A DNA stretch of 64,000 nt from positions 1,287,001 to 1,351,000 of the forward strand of contig NZ_AP022829.1 of assembly GCF_011405655.1 (NCBI RefSeq), in the 5' to 3' direction. The position numbers and the translations under genes are program-made. Source of the DNA: Adlercreutzia hattorii. Its GTDB lineage: Bacteria > Actinomycetota > Coriobacteriia > Coriobacteriales > Eggerthellaceae. The first letter of the stretch is position 1, and each line of letters starts with the position of its first letter. Shown piece after piece: positions 1 through 9,048 of the stretch. Below the pieces are notes generated by a model, which was given only the letters and a program-made list of their open reading frames with translations, did not search any database and was not told where the DNA came from.

Positions 1-1
1 C

Positions 2-106
2 GAGCAGATTAACGAGGGCGCTTACGGCATCCAGTACATGGATCCCGTCTATCTCGTCGAAGATCTACTGGAAAACGAGCCGGAAGTTGCAGCTCGCCCC
101 ATGTAA
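2..106 (+). CDS. C-terminal end of an unidentified protein (partial)
   Basis: An open frame enters from the left edge and stops at TAA 104-106, giving 34 residues ending in EVAARPM. The fragment is acidic and has no motif I recognise. It ends 2 bp before the stop codon of the convergent gene on the minus strand, so the two genes meet tail to tail. The piece is too short to name. Confidence 0.5.
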   Translation, partial: EQINEGAYGIQYMDPVYLVEDLLENEPEVAARPM

Positions 107-108
107 AA

Positions 109-1632
109 TCACGAGGAGAATATGTCCTGCGCGTGGCTTTGGAGCCATGACACGAGATAAGGCCGATCGTTATTCGCGGGCGATTCGTACCAATCGTTGC
201 AGAGTTTGTAGGCGATGCCCCTAATGAAAAGGGGGGTAGCGTAATATCGCGCGCGGTCGTGGGGGCTTGATGCGGGAACGAGCAACGGGTAGTTGATTCC
301 GAAAACGCGTTTACTGTATTCTCTGGTTTCCATAAGTTGGATTTCTTCAGGAGATACGTTTCCTCTCTCTAGCATGGCCCTCAGGTGGTCGTTCGCAATT
401 TGGCCGACCTTTTTGCCTCGAAAGAGGGAGGGTTCTTCTGTGGGGGAGTAAGATGACTCTCTGTTGGTGTGCTCCTCGCGAGCCGATGTTTGGCCGAGCG
501 GGGAATTGTTCGACCGAGGTTGATTTTCCCATTTGATATCGAGACCATCGAGTGCTTGAGAGACAACCTCCTGGGGATACTCCTTTTGGAGGTAAATTCG
601 GAGGGCGTCGTGAATGACGTCTTTGGCGGCCTCAGAATGGAAAAAATCAGTAAGCGTTTCGTTGACCAGCGTAGCCCCTTGCTCCGAAAGAAGCCGGGAC
701 CTCAAGTACTGCACCTGGGTTAAGGTGGTTTGCTGCGAGAGAGTTTCCGCGATATAAGCATTGAGGCTCGATTTAGCGAAGCCGTCTTTCATAAGGAGAT
801 CGAACAAGATCGGCCCCTCTTCGCAGTCGCTCCTTGCAGGGATGCTCTCGACGAGGCGCGGATTGTCTGCATTCGAGGGGTCATCATAGTAGAGTTGGAC
901 GACGTCGGAGATCAGCAGGCCCACATTGAGCTTGAGGAGGCGCATGTAGGAGAACAGTTGATCGGCGTTTCGCGGGGTTGCTCCAGATGACGGCTTTTTG
1001 AGCTCGACGACAAAGATCGGCGTGCCTTCTTTGGCGATGATGAGATCGGGGCGCACTGAATGGGCTGAGCCTACGGGGATAGTGTATTGGGCGATCACCT
1101 CTCCAAGCCTTCGGGACCACCCCAATTTCTCGAAGGCGTTCTCCATTTCGATCTGAAATTCGCGTTCGGGGGCGCCGTCTTTGCGATACTTGTCTATGAT
1201 GAAAGCTATCTCCTCCCAAATTCGTCGAGTGTTCGCATTCGATGAATTCTGAACATGATAATCTTGCTGGCAGGCTGCCGATTCGTTCGCCTGTGACGCC
1301 GAATAGCTTCCGCAAGAGGAGGAAGCATTCAGAATTTTGGCAGCGTAGTAGATCGAGAGAACGGCAGACTTTTTCGAATAGCCGCTTCGCGCAACATCGT
1401 CGACGATATGGGCGTACTCCGGAAGCAGGAGATAAGCGCGCTCGCGAAAGAGAGTGTCGGAGATGATGTTCTTTCCGGCCTTACCTGTATCTGACCCCGT
1501 CTTTTCTGCTGCTTCTTTTGACGCCAAGGAAATCATGTTAATGAAGCGCTGGTTGCGACAGAGCGAGCTTAGCTGCTCTTCGTAACGATCAAGGAAGGAA
1601 CTGCCTCCAAGAAGCTCTCGTTGATAATCCAT
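109..1632 (-). CDS. Orphan HsdR N-terminal-like (PD-(D/E)XK) nuclease domain protein
   Basis: A 507-residue protein. Around residues 195-215 it has RPDLIIAKEG followed by FVVELKKPSS, the D...E-x-K layout of the type I restriction R-subunit N-terminal nuclease fold, where such domains bind Mg and cut DNA. No helicase motor follows and no HsdM or HsdS gene is visible, so it is not a complete restriction enzyme. The first ~130 residues and the C-terminal ~150 residues are unrecognised; residues ~375-405 are Ser/Asn-rich and look like a linker. The start ATG at 1632 has a modest AGGA upstream. Base composition is clearly less GC-rich than in the ribosomal genes beside it, which fits acquired defence DNA. 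It could also be a solitary DNA-repair or anti-phage nuclease; the fold call is fairly sure, the role is not. Confidence 0.65.
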   Translation of the reverse strand: MDYQRELLGGSSFLDRYEEQLSSLCRNQRFINMISLASKEAAEKTGSDTGKAGKNIISDTLFRERAYLLLPEYAHIVDDVARSGYSKKSAVLSIYYAAKILNASSSCGSYSASQANESAACQQDYHVQNSSNANTRRIWEEIAFIIDKYRKDGAPEREFQIEMENAFEKLGWSRRLGEVIAQYTIPVGSAHSVRPDLIIAKEGTPIFVVELKKPSSGATPRNADQLFSYMRLLKLNVGLLISDVVQLYYDDPSNADNPRLVESIPARSDCEEGPILFDLLMKDGFAKSSLNAYIAETLSQQTTLTQVQYLRSRLLSEQGATLVNETLTDFFHSEAAKDVIHDALRIYLQKEYPQEVVSQALDGLDIKWENQPRSNNSPLGQTSAREEHTNRESSYSPTEEPSLFRGKKVGQIANDHLRAMLERGNVSPEEIQLMETREYSKRVFGINYPLLVPASSPHDRARYYATPLFIRGIAYKLCNDWYESPANNDRPYLVSWLQSHAQDIFSS

Positions 1633-1801
1633 CGCGCCATCCTATCTCATGCCAACCTATGACCTAGATGCTATTGTATAGTTTCAGTCTTGAAAATGGA
1701 TGACTTGCCTGTTCTCCGGGCTCGAACTCAGGGAAGTGCCCTCCTCGTCTCTTATATATGTAGATGCTCGGTGAACGGCGGGTTTTTGCGGGAGAAAATC
1801 A

Positions 1802-1830
1802 TTGACTCGCGCGGGGGTGTCGGGTAAGAT
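1802..1830 (+). promoter_or_regulatory. Sigma-70-type promoter of rplU operon
   Basis: TTGACT at 1802-1807 and TAAGAT at 1825-1830 are separated by 17 bases, close to the consensus -35 and -10 boxes. The rplU start codon lies about 40 bases downstream, leaving a short leader with the ribosome binding site AAGGAG. Confidence 0.7.
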
Positions 1831-1868
1831 ATCGCCTTGCGTTTAGTCACATTCAAGGAGAAACTTAC

Positions 1869-2189
1869 ATGTACGCAATCGTGAAAACGGGCGGCAAGCA
1901 GTACAAAGTCGCCCCCGGAGACAAGATCAACATCGAGAAGCTCAACGTCGAGCCTGGCGACAAGGTGGAACTTGAGGCCATCTGCGTGGTGGACGGCGAC
2001 AAGGTGGAGGCCGACCCCGAGAAGGCCGCCAAGACCAAGGTTGTGGCCACCGTGCTCGAGCAGTTCAAGGGCGACAAGGCGCTGGTCTTCAAGTTCAAGA
2101 AGCGCAAGAACTACAAGAAGCTGCGCGGTCATCGTCAGAACCTGACCCGCGTGAAGATCGAATCCGTCGGTACGGCCAAGGCCGAGTAA
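1869..2189 (+). CDS. rplU: 50S ribosomal protein L21
   Basis: A 106-residue protein starting MYAIVKTGGKQYKV, the signature opening of bacterial L21, and ending with the basic RKNYKKLRGHRQ segment that contacts 23S rRNA. Length is normal. The start ATG is preceded by AAGGAG at a good distance. L21 is a structural protein of the large subunit. It is the first gene of a run with rpmA and obgE, the usual bacterial arrangement, and is served by the promoter at 1802-1830. Confidence 0.98.
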   Translation: MYAIVKTGGKQYKVAPGDKINIEKLNVEPGDKVELEAICVVDGDKVEADPEKAAKTKVVATVLEQFKGDKALVFKFKKRKNYKKLRGHRQNLTRVKIESVGTAKAE

Positions 2190-2210
2190 CGGGTTAAGGA
2201 GGAATCTCTC

Positions 2211-3980
<1,770 letters not shown>

Positions 3981-3981
<1 letters not shown>

Positions 3982-5114
3982 TGAACGACGCGACGCACAG
4001 GCGCAAGCGCCTGGTGGTGAAGATCGGCTCGGCCACCCTCACCACCTCCGAGAGTTCCATCGACTACGGGTTTCTGAACGATCTGGCCGATCAGGTGGCG
4101 CGGGTTCGCGCGGCCGGGTGGGACGTGGTCATCGTCACGTCGGCGGCTATCGCCTGCGGCTTGGAGGCGCTGGGCATCGCCAAGCGACCGGGCGACATGC
4201 CGAGCCTGCAGGCGGCGGCCTCCGTGGGGCAGAGCGCCCTTTCCACGGCCTACGCCGAGGCCTTCGGGGCGCGCGACATGCTGACGAGCGTGGTGCTGCT
4301 CACGCGTCGCGACACAAAGGACCGCTCGGCCTACCTGCACGCGCGGGATACGCTCACGCGGCTGTTGGAGCTGTCCGTGGTGCCCGTCGTGAACGAGAAC
4401 GACACGGTGTCCGTCGAGCAGATCCGCTTCGGCGACAACGATACCTTGGCGGCGCTCGTGGCCTGCCTCATCGATGCCGACCTCATGGTGATCCTCTCGG
4501 ATATCGACGGGCTGTACACGGCGAACCCGCAGATCGATCCGGCGGCCACGCTCATTCCCGTCGTGGATCGCGTCGGCCGCGACATCCTGGCTGCGGCCGG
4601 GGGCGCGGTGTCCGGCGTGGGAAGCGGCGGCATGATCACGAAGATCAAGGCGGCCCGGGTGCTCATGGCCGCGGGCATTCCCATGGTCATCTGCCAGGGG
4701 CGGCGCGCGGACTGCATCGTTCAGGCCGCTGCCGGAGAGGCGGTCGGCACGCTGTTCACGGCGCCGGACCGCCCCCACGAGATCACGGCCAAGAAGCTGT
4801 GGATCGCGCTTGGGGACTCCGTGCACGGCACCGTCGTCGTGGACGAAGGGGCCCGCGATGCTCTGGTGATGCGCGGCAAGTCGCTCCTTTCCGTGGGCAT
4901 TCGCTCCGTGGAGGGCGACTTCGGGTTGGATGACATCGTGGACGTGGCCGACGAGACGGGGCACGTGTTCGCGCGGGGCCGTGCCGCGGCGGCGAGCGAT
5001 CTTCTGAAGCTGGCCTGCGGGCGCAGCCGCGAGGAGGTGGCGAGCAACGCCATTCTGGCCGTGCTGGCCGACCGCCCCGTCATCCATCGCGACGAACTGG
5101 TTCTATTCGAATAG
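3981..5114 (+). CDS. proB: Glutamate 5-kinase
   Basis: A 377-residue protein with an amino-acid kinase domain (about residues 1-255, beginning KRLVVKIGSATLT, with NENDTVSVEQIRFGDND in the substrate region) and a C-terminal PUA domain (about 280-375). It phosphorylates glutamate in the first step of proline synthesis. Its start overlaps the obgE stop by one base (TGATG), and proA follows after 9 bases, so the three genes are translationally linked. Confidence 0.96.
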
Positions 5115-5123
5115 GAGAGGCCC

Positions 5124-6413
5124 ATGACTTTGGAAGAGGAAGTGCGCGAACTGGCGAAATTCGCAAAAGCGGCGAGCGCGAAGTTGGCTCAGGCGACGAC
5201 CGAGGAGCGCAACGGGGCGCTTTACGCCATGGCGGCGGCCCTGCGGGCGCAGGCGCCGGCCATCGTTGAGGCCAACGGCGAGGACATGGAGGCGGCGCGC
5301 GCGGCCGGCACCACCGAGGCGCTGCTGGACCGGCTCATGCTGGACGAGTCCCGCGTCTTTGCCACGGCCGACGCCCTGGAGGAGGTGGCGACGCTGCCCG
5401 ATCCGCTCGGCGTCGTGTCGCTGGAATCGACCCTCTACAACGGCATCGAGCTTCGGCGCGTGTCGGTGCCCCTCGGGGTGGTGGCCATGGTCTACGAGGC
5501 CCGGCCCAACGTGACTGCCGACGCCGCCGGGGTCTGCGTGAAGTCCGGCAACGCATGCATCCTGCGGGGCGGCAGCCTTGCGGCCCGCTCCAACGAGGTC
5601 ATCGCCGACGTGCTGGCCGCGGCTGCCGTGGAAGCGGGGCTGCCGGAGGGCTCCATCTGCGCGGTGACCACCACCGATCGGGCGGCCACCGATGTGCTCA
5701 TGGGGCTGCACGGCCTGGTGGACGTGCTCATCCCCCGGGGTGGCGCGGGCCTTATCCGCCATTGCGTGGAGCATGCCAAAGTACCGGTCATCGAGACGGG
5801 CACGGGCAACTGCCACGTGTACGTGCACGCCTCCGCCGACCCCGAGATGGCCCGCGCCATCATCAGGAACGCGAAGTGCCGCCGCTTTGGTGTGTGCAAC
5901 GCTGCCGAGACGCTCTTGGTGGACGCGGCGGTGGCCGATGCGGTGCTGCCGTCCATTCTCGCGGACATGAAGGAGGCCGGTGTGCTCGTCCACGGCGATG
6001 CGCGCGTGCTCGCCATCGCCGAGGCGGCCGGGCTTTCCGTGGCCGGCGATGCGCCCGATGCCGTGCTCGCCGGCGAGGCCGACTGGGAGACCGAGTATCT
6101 GGGGCCCGAGCTGGCGGTGAAATGCGTGGAAGGGTTGCAAGAGGCCATCGACCACGTGAACCGCTACGGCACGAAGCACTCCGAGGCCATTGTCGCCTCC
6201 GACGAGGCGGCCCAAGACGTCTTCCTCGCTCAGGTGGACGCGGCGGCGGTGTACGCCAACGCCTCCACGGCCTTCACCGACGGCGGCCAGTTCGGCCTCG
6301 GCGCCGAGATCGGCATCTCCACCCAGAAGATCCATGCGCGGGGGCCCTTTGCCGCCGACGCGCTCACCTCTTACAAGTATGTGCTGCGCGGCGCGAGCCA
6401 GGTGAGGGCCTAA
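5124..6413 (+). CDS. proA: Gamma-glutamyl phosphate reductase
   Basis: A 429-residue aldehyde-dehydrogenase-fold protein. TGTGNCHVYV carries the catalytic cysteine, and the C-terminal FTDGGQFGLGAEIGIST stretch is typical of ProA. It reduces glutamyl phosphate to glutamate semialdehyde with NADPH, the step after ProB. An AGGAG precedes ATG 5124. Normal length, and adjacent to proB as in many bacteria. Confidence 0.97.
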   Translation: MTLEEEVRELAKFAKAASAKLAQATTEERNGALYAMAAALRAQAPAIVEANGEDMEAARAAGTTEALLDRLMLDESRVFATADALEEVATLPDPLGVVSLESTLYNGIELRRVSVPLGVVAMVYEARPNVTADAAGVCVKSGNACILRGGSLAARSNEVIADVLAAAAVEAGLPEGSICAVTTTDRAATDVLMGLHGLVDVLIPRGGAGLIRHCVEHAKVPVIETGTGNCHVYVHASADPEMARAIIRNAKCRRFGVCNAAETLLVDAAVADAVLPSILADMKEAGVLVHGDARVLAIAEAAGLSVAGDAPDAVLAGEADWETEYLGPELAVKCVEGLQEAIDHVNRYGTKHSEAIVASDEAAQDVFLAQVDAAAVYANASTAFTDGGQFGLGAEIGISTQKIHARGPFAADALTSYKYVLRGASQVRA

Positions 6414-6418
6414 GGGCG

Positions 6419-7078
6419 ATGGACGGTGCCGTGGACGCGCTGGCGCAGCGGGCGCGGGCGGGCACGCTCGCGCGGCTGGGTATCATGGGGGGCACCTTCG
6501 ACCCTCCTCACCTGGGGCATCTCGCCTGTGCCGAGGAGGCCCTCGAGGCTTTTGGCCTCGATGCGGTGCTGTTCGTGCCCACGGGCCGTCCCGCCTTCAA
6601 GCAGGATCGTCCCGTGACCCCCGGCAAGGTGCGGCTGGCCATGGTGGCCGCCGCCGTGGCCGGCAACCCCGCCTTCGCCGTGAGCGCCCTGGAGGTGGAG
6701 CGCCCCGGCATCACCTACGCTGTGGACACGTTGCGCGAGCTGCGCGAGGAGCTGCCGGGGGTGGAGCTCGTCTTCATCGTCGGCGCCGACGCGGCCCTCA
6801 CGCTGCCGCGGTGGTACGAGAGCGCCGAGCTGGGCCGCCTCGCGATGTTCGCGGCCGCCACGCGCCCCGGCTTCGAGCTGGGGGAGGAGGCTCTGCGCGT
6901 CCTGCGAGAGCGTAGGTTCGATGTCCGGCCCTTCGTCGTGCCGGGCATCGACATTTCCTCCAGCGAGCTGCGCCAGCGCGTGGCCGAGGGACGAACCATC
7001 CGCTACCTCGTGCCCGAGGCGGTTCGCGAGATCATCGAGGAAGAGCAGCTGTACCGAAAGGAAGCCGACCATGGCTGA
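6419..7078 (+). CDS. nadD: Nicotinate-nucleotide adenylyltransferase
   Basis: About 219 residues from ATG 6419. GIMGGTFDPPHLGHL is the nucleotidyltransferase (T/H)xGH motif region and ISSSELRQRV is the second family motif. The enzyme adenylates nicotinate mononucleotide in NAD synthesis. The family often starts close to the RLGIMGG segment, so the first ~20 residues here are a slight extension and a later start is possible. It begins 5 bases after proA and overlaps yqeK by 8 bases; nadD-yqeK-rsfS is a common order. Confidence 0.95.
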   Translation: MDGAVDALAQRARAGTLARLGIMGGTFDPPHLGHLACAEEALEAFGLDAVLFVPTGRPAFKQDRPVTPGKVRLAMVAAAVAGNPAFAVSALEVERPGITYAVDTLRELREELPGVELVFIVGADAALTLPRWYESAELGRLAMFAAATRPGFELGEEALRVLRERRFDVRPFVVPGIDISSSELRQRVAEGRTIRYLVPEAVREIIEEEQLYRKEADHG

Positions 7079-7709
7079 TTGGCGTAGCGAGGAATTCTAC
7101 AAGGAGCGCCGAGACGAGCTGGAGAAGCGGGTGGGCCCGCGTCGTTTCAAGCACAGCCTCGGCGTGTCGGAGACGGCCGAGGCGTTGGCTCGCGTCTACG
7201 GGGCCGATAAGACCGCGGCCCGGATGGCCGGCCTTCTGCACGACTGGGACAAGGGCTACGATGACCCCGGCATCCTCGCACGGGCCGACGAGCTGGGGAT
7301 GGAACTGGACGCCGAGCTTTCCGCCATGCCCCGAGTCCTGCACGGCCTCACGGCCGCCGTGGCCCTGGGCCGTGCCTTCCCGGAGCTGCCGCCTAAGGTA
7401 CTCGCCGCCGTCGAGCGCCACACCTTGGGCGCGGTGGACATGAGCGATTTGGACATGATCGTCTATATCGCCGATGCCCTGGAGCCGGGGCGCAAGGGAA
7501 AGATGGTGCAGAAGCTGCGCGAGAAGGTCGGGGAGCTTGAGCTGCGCGATCTGTTCCTGGGGGTGTACGCCTACTGGGTCCAGCTCATCATGGAGCGGCG
7601 CCACCCTATGTACTCCAAGACCACCGAGATATGGAACTCCTACATGCCCGAGCAGGAGGTCTACCGCGCCGAGGCCAACCCCGACCCGGTACCTTACGGG
7701 AGACCTTAG
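7071..7709 (+). CDS. yqeK: HD-domain Ap4A hydrolase, YqeK family
   Basis: A 212-residue protein starting MADWRSEEFYKERR. HSLGVSETA, LLHDWDKGY and ERHTLGAVDMSDLDMIVYIAD supply the histidines and aspartates of the HD metal site. YqeK proteins split diadenosine tetraphosphate symmetrically. It overlaps nadD by 8 bases. Its stop codon lies within the left end of the long palindromic element at 7703-7949, so that element may have reshaped the last residues (PVPYGRP). Confidence 0.92.
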   Translation: MADWRSEEFYKERRDELEKRVGPRRFKHSLGVSETAEALARVYGADKTAARMAGLLHDWDKGYDDPGILARADELGMELDAELSAMPRVLHGLTAAVALGRAFPELPPKVLAAVERHTLGAVDMSDLDMIVYIADALEPGRKGKMVQKLREKVGELELRDLFLGVYAYWVQLIMERRHPMYSKTTEIWNSYMPEQEVYRAEANPDPVPYGRP

Positions 7710-7949
7710 CTCAGCGAAGGCAACGTAGGGGAGAGCTCCGGAAGGGGCGCGCGGAGACCTCTGAGCGCTCCCGGAGAACACAGTTATTAAAGAAATAGCT
7801 TCCACTTCAGCAGCAGCAATGTTGGGATGGTACCGACTTATGTGCGTCATCTTCGCTATTTCCCTTAACTGTGTTCGCAGGGAGAGAAAAGCGAACCGGG
7901 CTCCGCGCGCCCCTTCCGGAGCTCTCCCCGGAGAGACTTGTGCTAAGGT
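7703..7949. repeat. 247-bp imperfect palindromic element between yqeK and rsfS
   Basis: Ends ACCTTAGC (7703-7710) and GCTAAGGT (7942-7949) are complementary. A 29-bp arm at 7728-7756 is a perfect inverted match to 7901-7929. A third pair, 7767-7799 against 7855-7884, matches with small gaps (GAACACAGTT / AACTGTGTTC and GAAATAGC / GCTATTTC). The unpaired centre is about 55 bases. No reading frame of note is inside. It could be a MITE-like insertion or a large RNA hairpin isolating rsfS from the upstream operon; no transposase is visible. Confidence 0.85.
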
Positions 7950-7989
7950 ATGCAAGCAAAATCTGATGTTCCCGAAAGTGAGGATAGCT

Positions 7990-8445
7990 ATGACCGATGC
8001 TGTAGAGCAGCAGGCCGCCTTCTCGCGGAAGTGCGCGCTCATCGCCGCCAAGGCTGCCGATGAGAAGAAGGCCACCGATATCATGGTGCAGGAAGTGCGC
8101 GACCTTATCGGCGTGACCGACTACTTCGTCATCGCCACGGCCGCCAACTCCCGCCAGGTGGACGCCATCATCGACGAGATCGAGGACAAGCTGCGCGAGG
8201 AGGCGTCCATCAAGCCCACCCACCGCGAGATGTCCGCCGACGGAAGCTGGTCGCTTCTGGATTACGGCAACATCGTCGTGCATGTGTTCATGCCCGAGAC
8301 CCGCGAGTACTACCGCCTCGAGGCGCTGTGGAACGACGCGCCGGTGATCGACCTGGCCGCCGAGGCGGGGCTTGAGAACCTGCAGTACTCCGATCGCATC
8401 GCCAAGCTGCTCGGCCGCGAAGCGGCCCAGGGCGAGGAGGCTTAA
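7990..8445 (+). CDS. rsfS: Ribosomal silencing factor RsfS
   Basis: A 151-residue protein starting MTDAVEQQAAF. KKATDIMVQEVRDLIGVTDYFVIAT and the WSLLDYGNIVVHVF segment are characteristic of RsfS/Iojap, which binds L14 on the 50S subunit and blocks subunit joining in starvation. I chose ATG 7990 because homology begins there and GTGAGGA precedes it; the frame is open further upstream but that part lies in the palindromic element. A terminator follows at 8533. Confidence 0.93.
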   Translation: MTDAVEQQAAFSRKCALIAAKAADEKKATDIMVQEVRDLIGVTDYFVIATAANSRQVDAIIDEIEDKLREEASIKPTHREMSADGSWSLLDYGNIVVHVFMPETREYYRLEALWNDAPVIDLAAEAGLENLQYSDRIAKLLGREAAQGEEA

Positions 8446-8532
8446 AGCTCCGAGGGCGTCCGACGGGCGATTGGGCCGGCGCGGCAGCGCGAAGAAAGGC
8501 AAGGGGCGCGAGGCGCGCGTCCCAAGAAGAGG

Positions 8533-8565
8533 GACCCTTCCGCAACGCGGAGGGGTCTTTTCTTA
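8533..8565 (+). terminator. Rho-independent terminator after rsfS
   Basis: Arms 8533-8543 (GACCCTTCCGC) and 8547-8557 (GCGGAGGGGTC) pair over 11 bases with one G-U, and TTTTCTT follows. It ends the nadD-yqeK-rsfS transcript. Confidence 0.85.
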
Positions 8566-8575
8566 TACCCGCGTC

Positions 8576-8652
8576 GACCGCTGCGGTTTCGCGGAAGTGC
8601 TCTCGCCTGACGCCCGCGCCGACCCCCACGGTTTCGTGGGAATGCTCTCGCG
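8576..8652. repeat. Two 32-bp imperfect direct repeats with internal dyads; rest of 8446-9048 gap empty
   Basis: Units 8576-8607 and 8621-8652 share GACC-CGGTTTCG-GG-A-TGCTCTCGC with a 45-bp period. The second contains the hairpin CCCACG-GTTT-CGTGGG (8625-8640), the first a weaker version, and a related ACCGTGG pair follows to about 8672. Apart from this and the terminator I see no gene or RNA in 8446-9048. Confidence 0.6.
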
Positions 8653-9048
8653 CGAACCGTGGAGAAACCGTGGCGGCGTCCCGATTTCTTGTCGGCGCCG
8701 TCCCTCCTGGGGCGGCAATGGGCGCTGGCGGCTTTCTGCCGGTGGCACGAGAGGAAGGCGAGGGCCCGTCGCGCGGGTGCCGTTCGACTGCTTGTCGCTT
8801 GCACGGAGCGCGAATGGCGCTGAAGCTTTTCCGCAGATGACTGGAGACGCCTGCCACGGGCCTTCCTCGCGCGTTCCTTGTGCTTGCGGGTGCCTTTTGC
8901 GAGGCTGCCTGCATGTTGCAGGCGGTTTGTCTGGGCGGCAATGGAAGGGGATCGGCGGTCTTATGTTCCTTGCTGGTTGCCCGGACAGTCGGGGCCTCGT
9001 AAGGTGCGACCTGTTGTTAGCGAGGGCCGAAAGAAGAAGGAGATGCCC

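Noticed and set aside
1700-1740. A GGCTCGAACTC stretch recalling a tRNA T-arm
   Set aside because: No acceptor, D or anticodon stems can be drawn around it on either strand. I found no tRNA or rRNA gene in the window.
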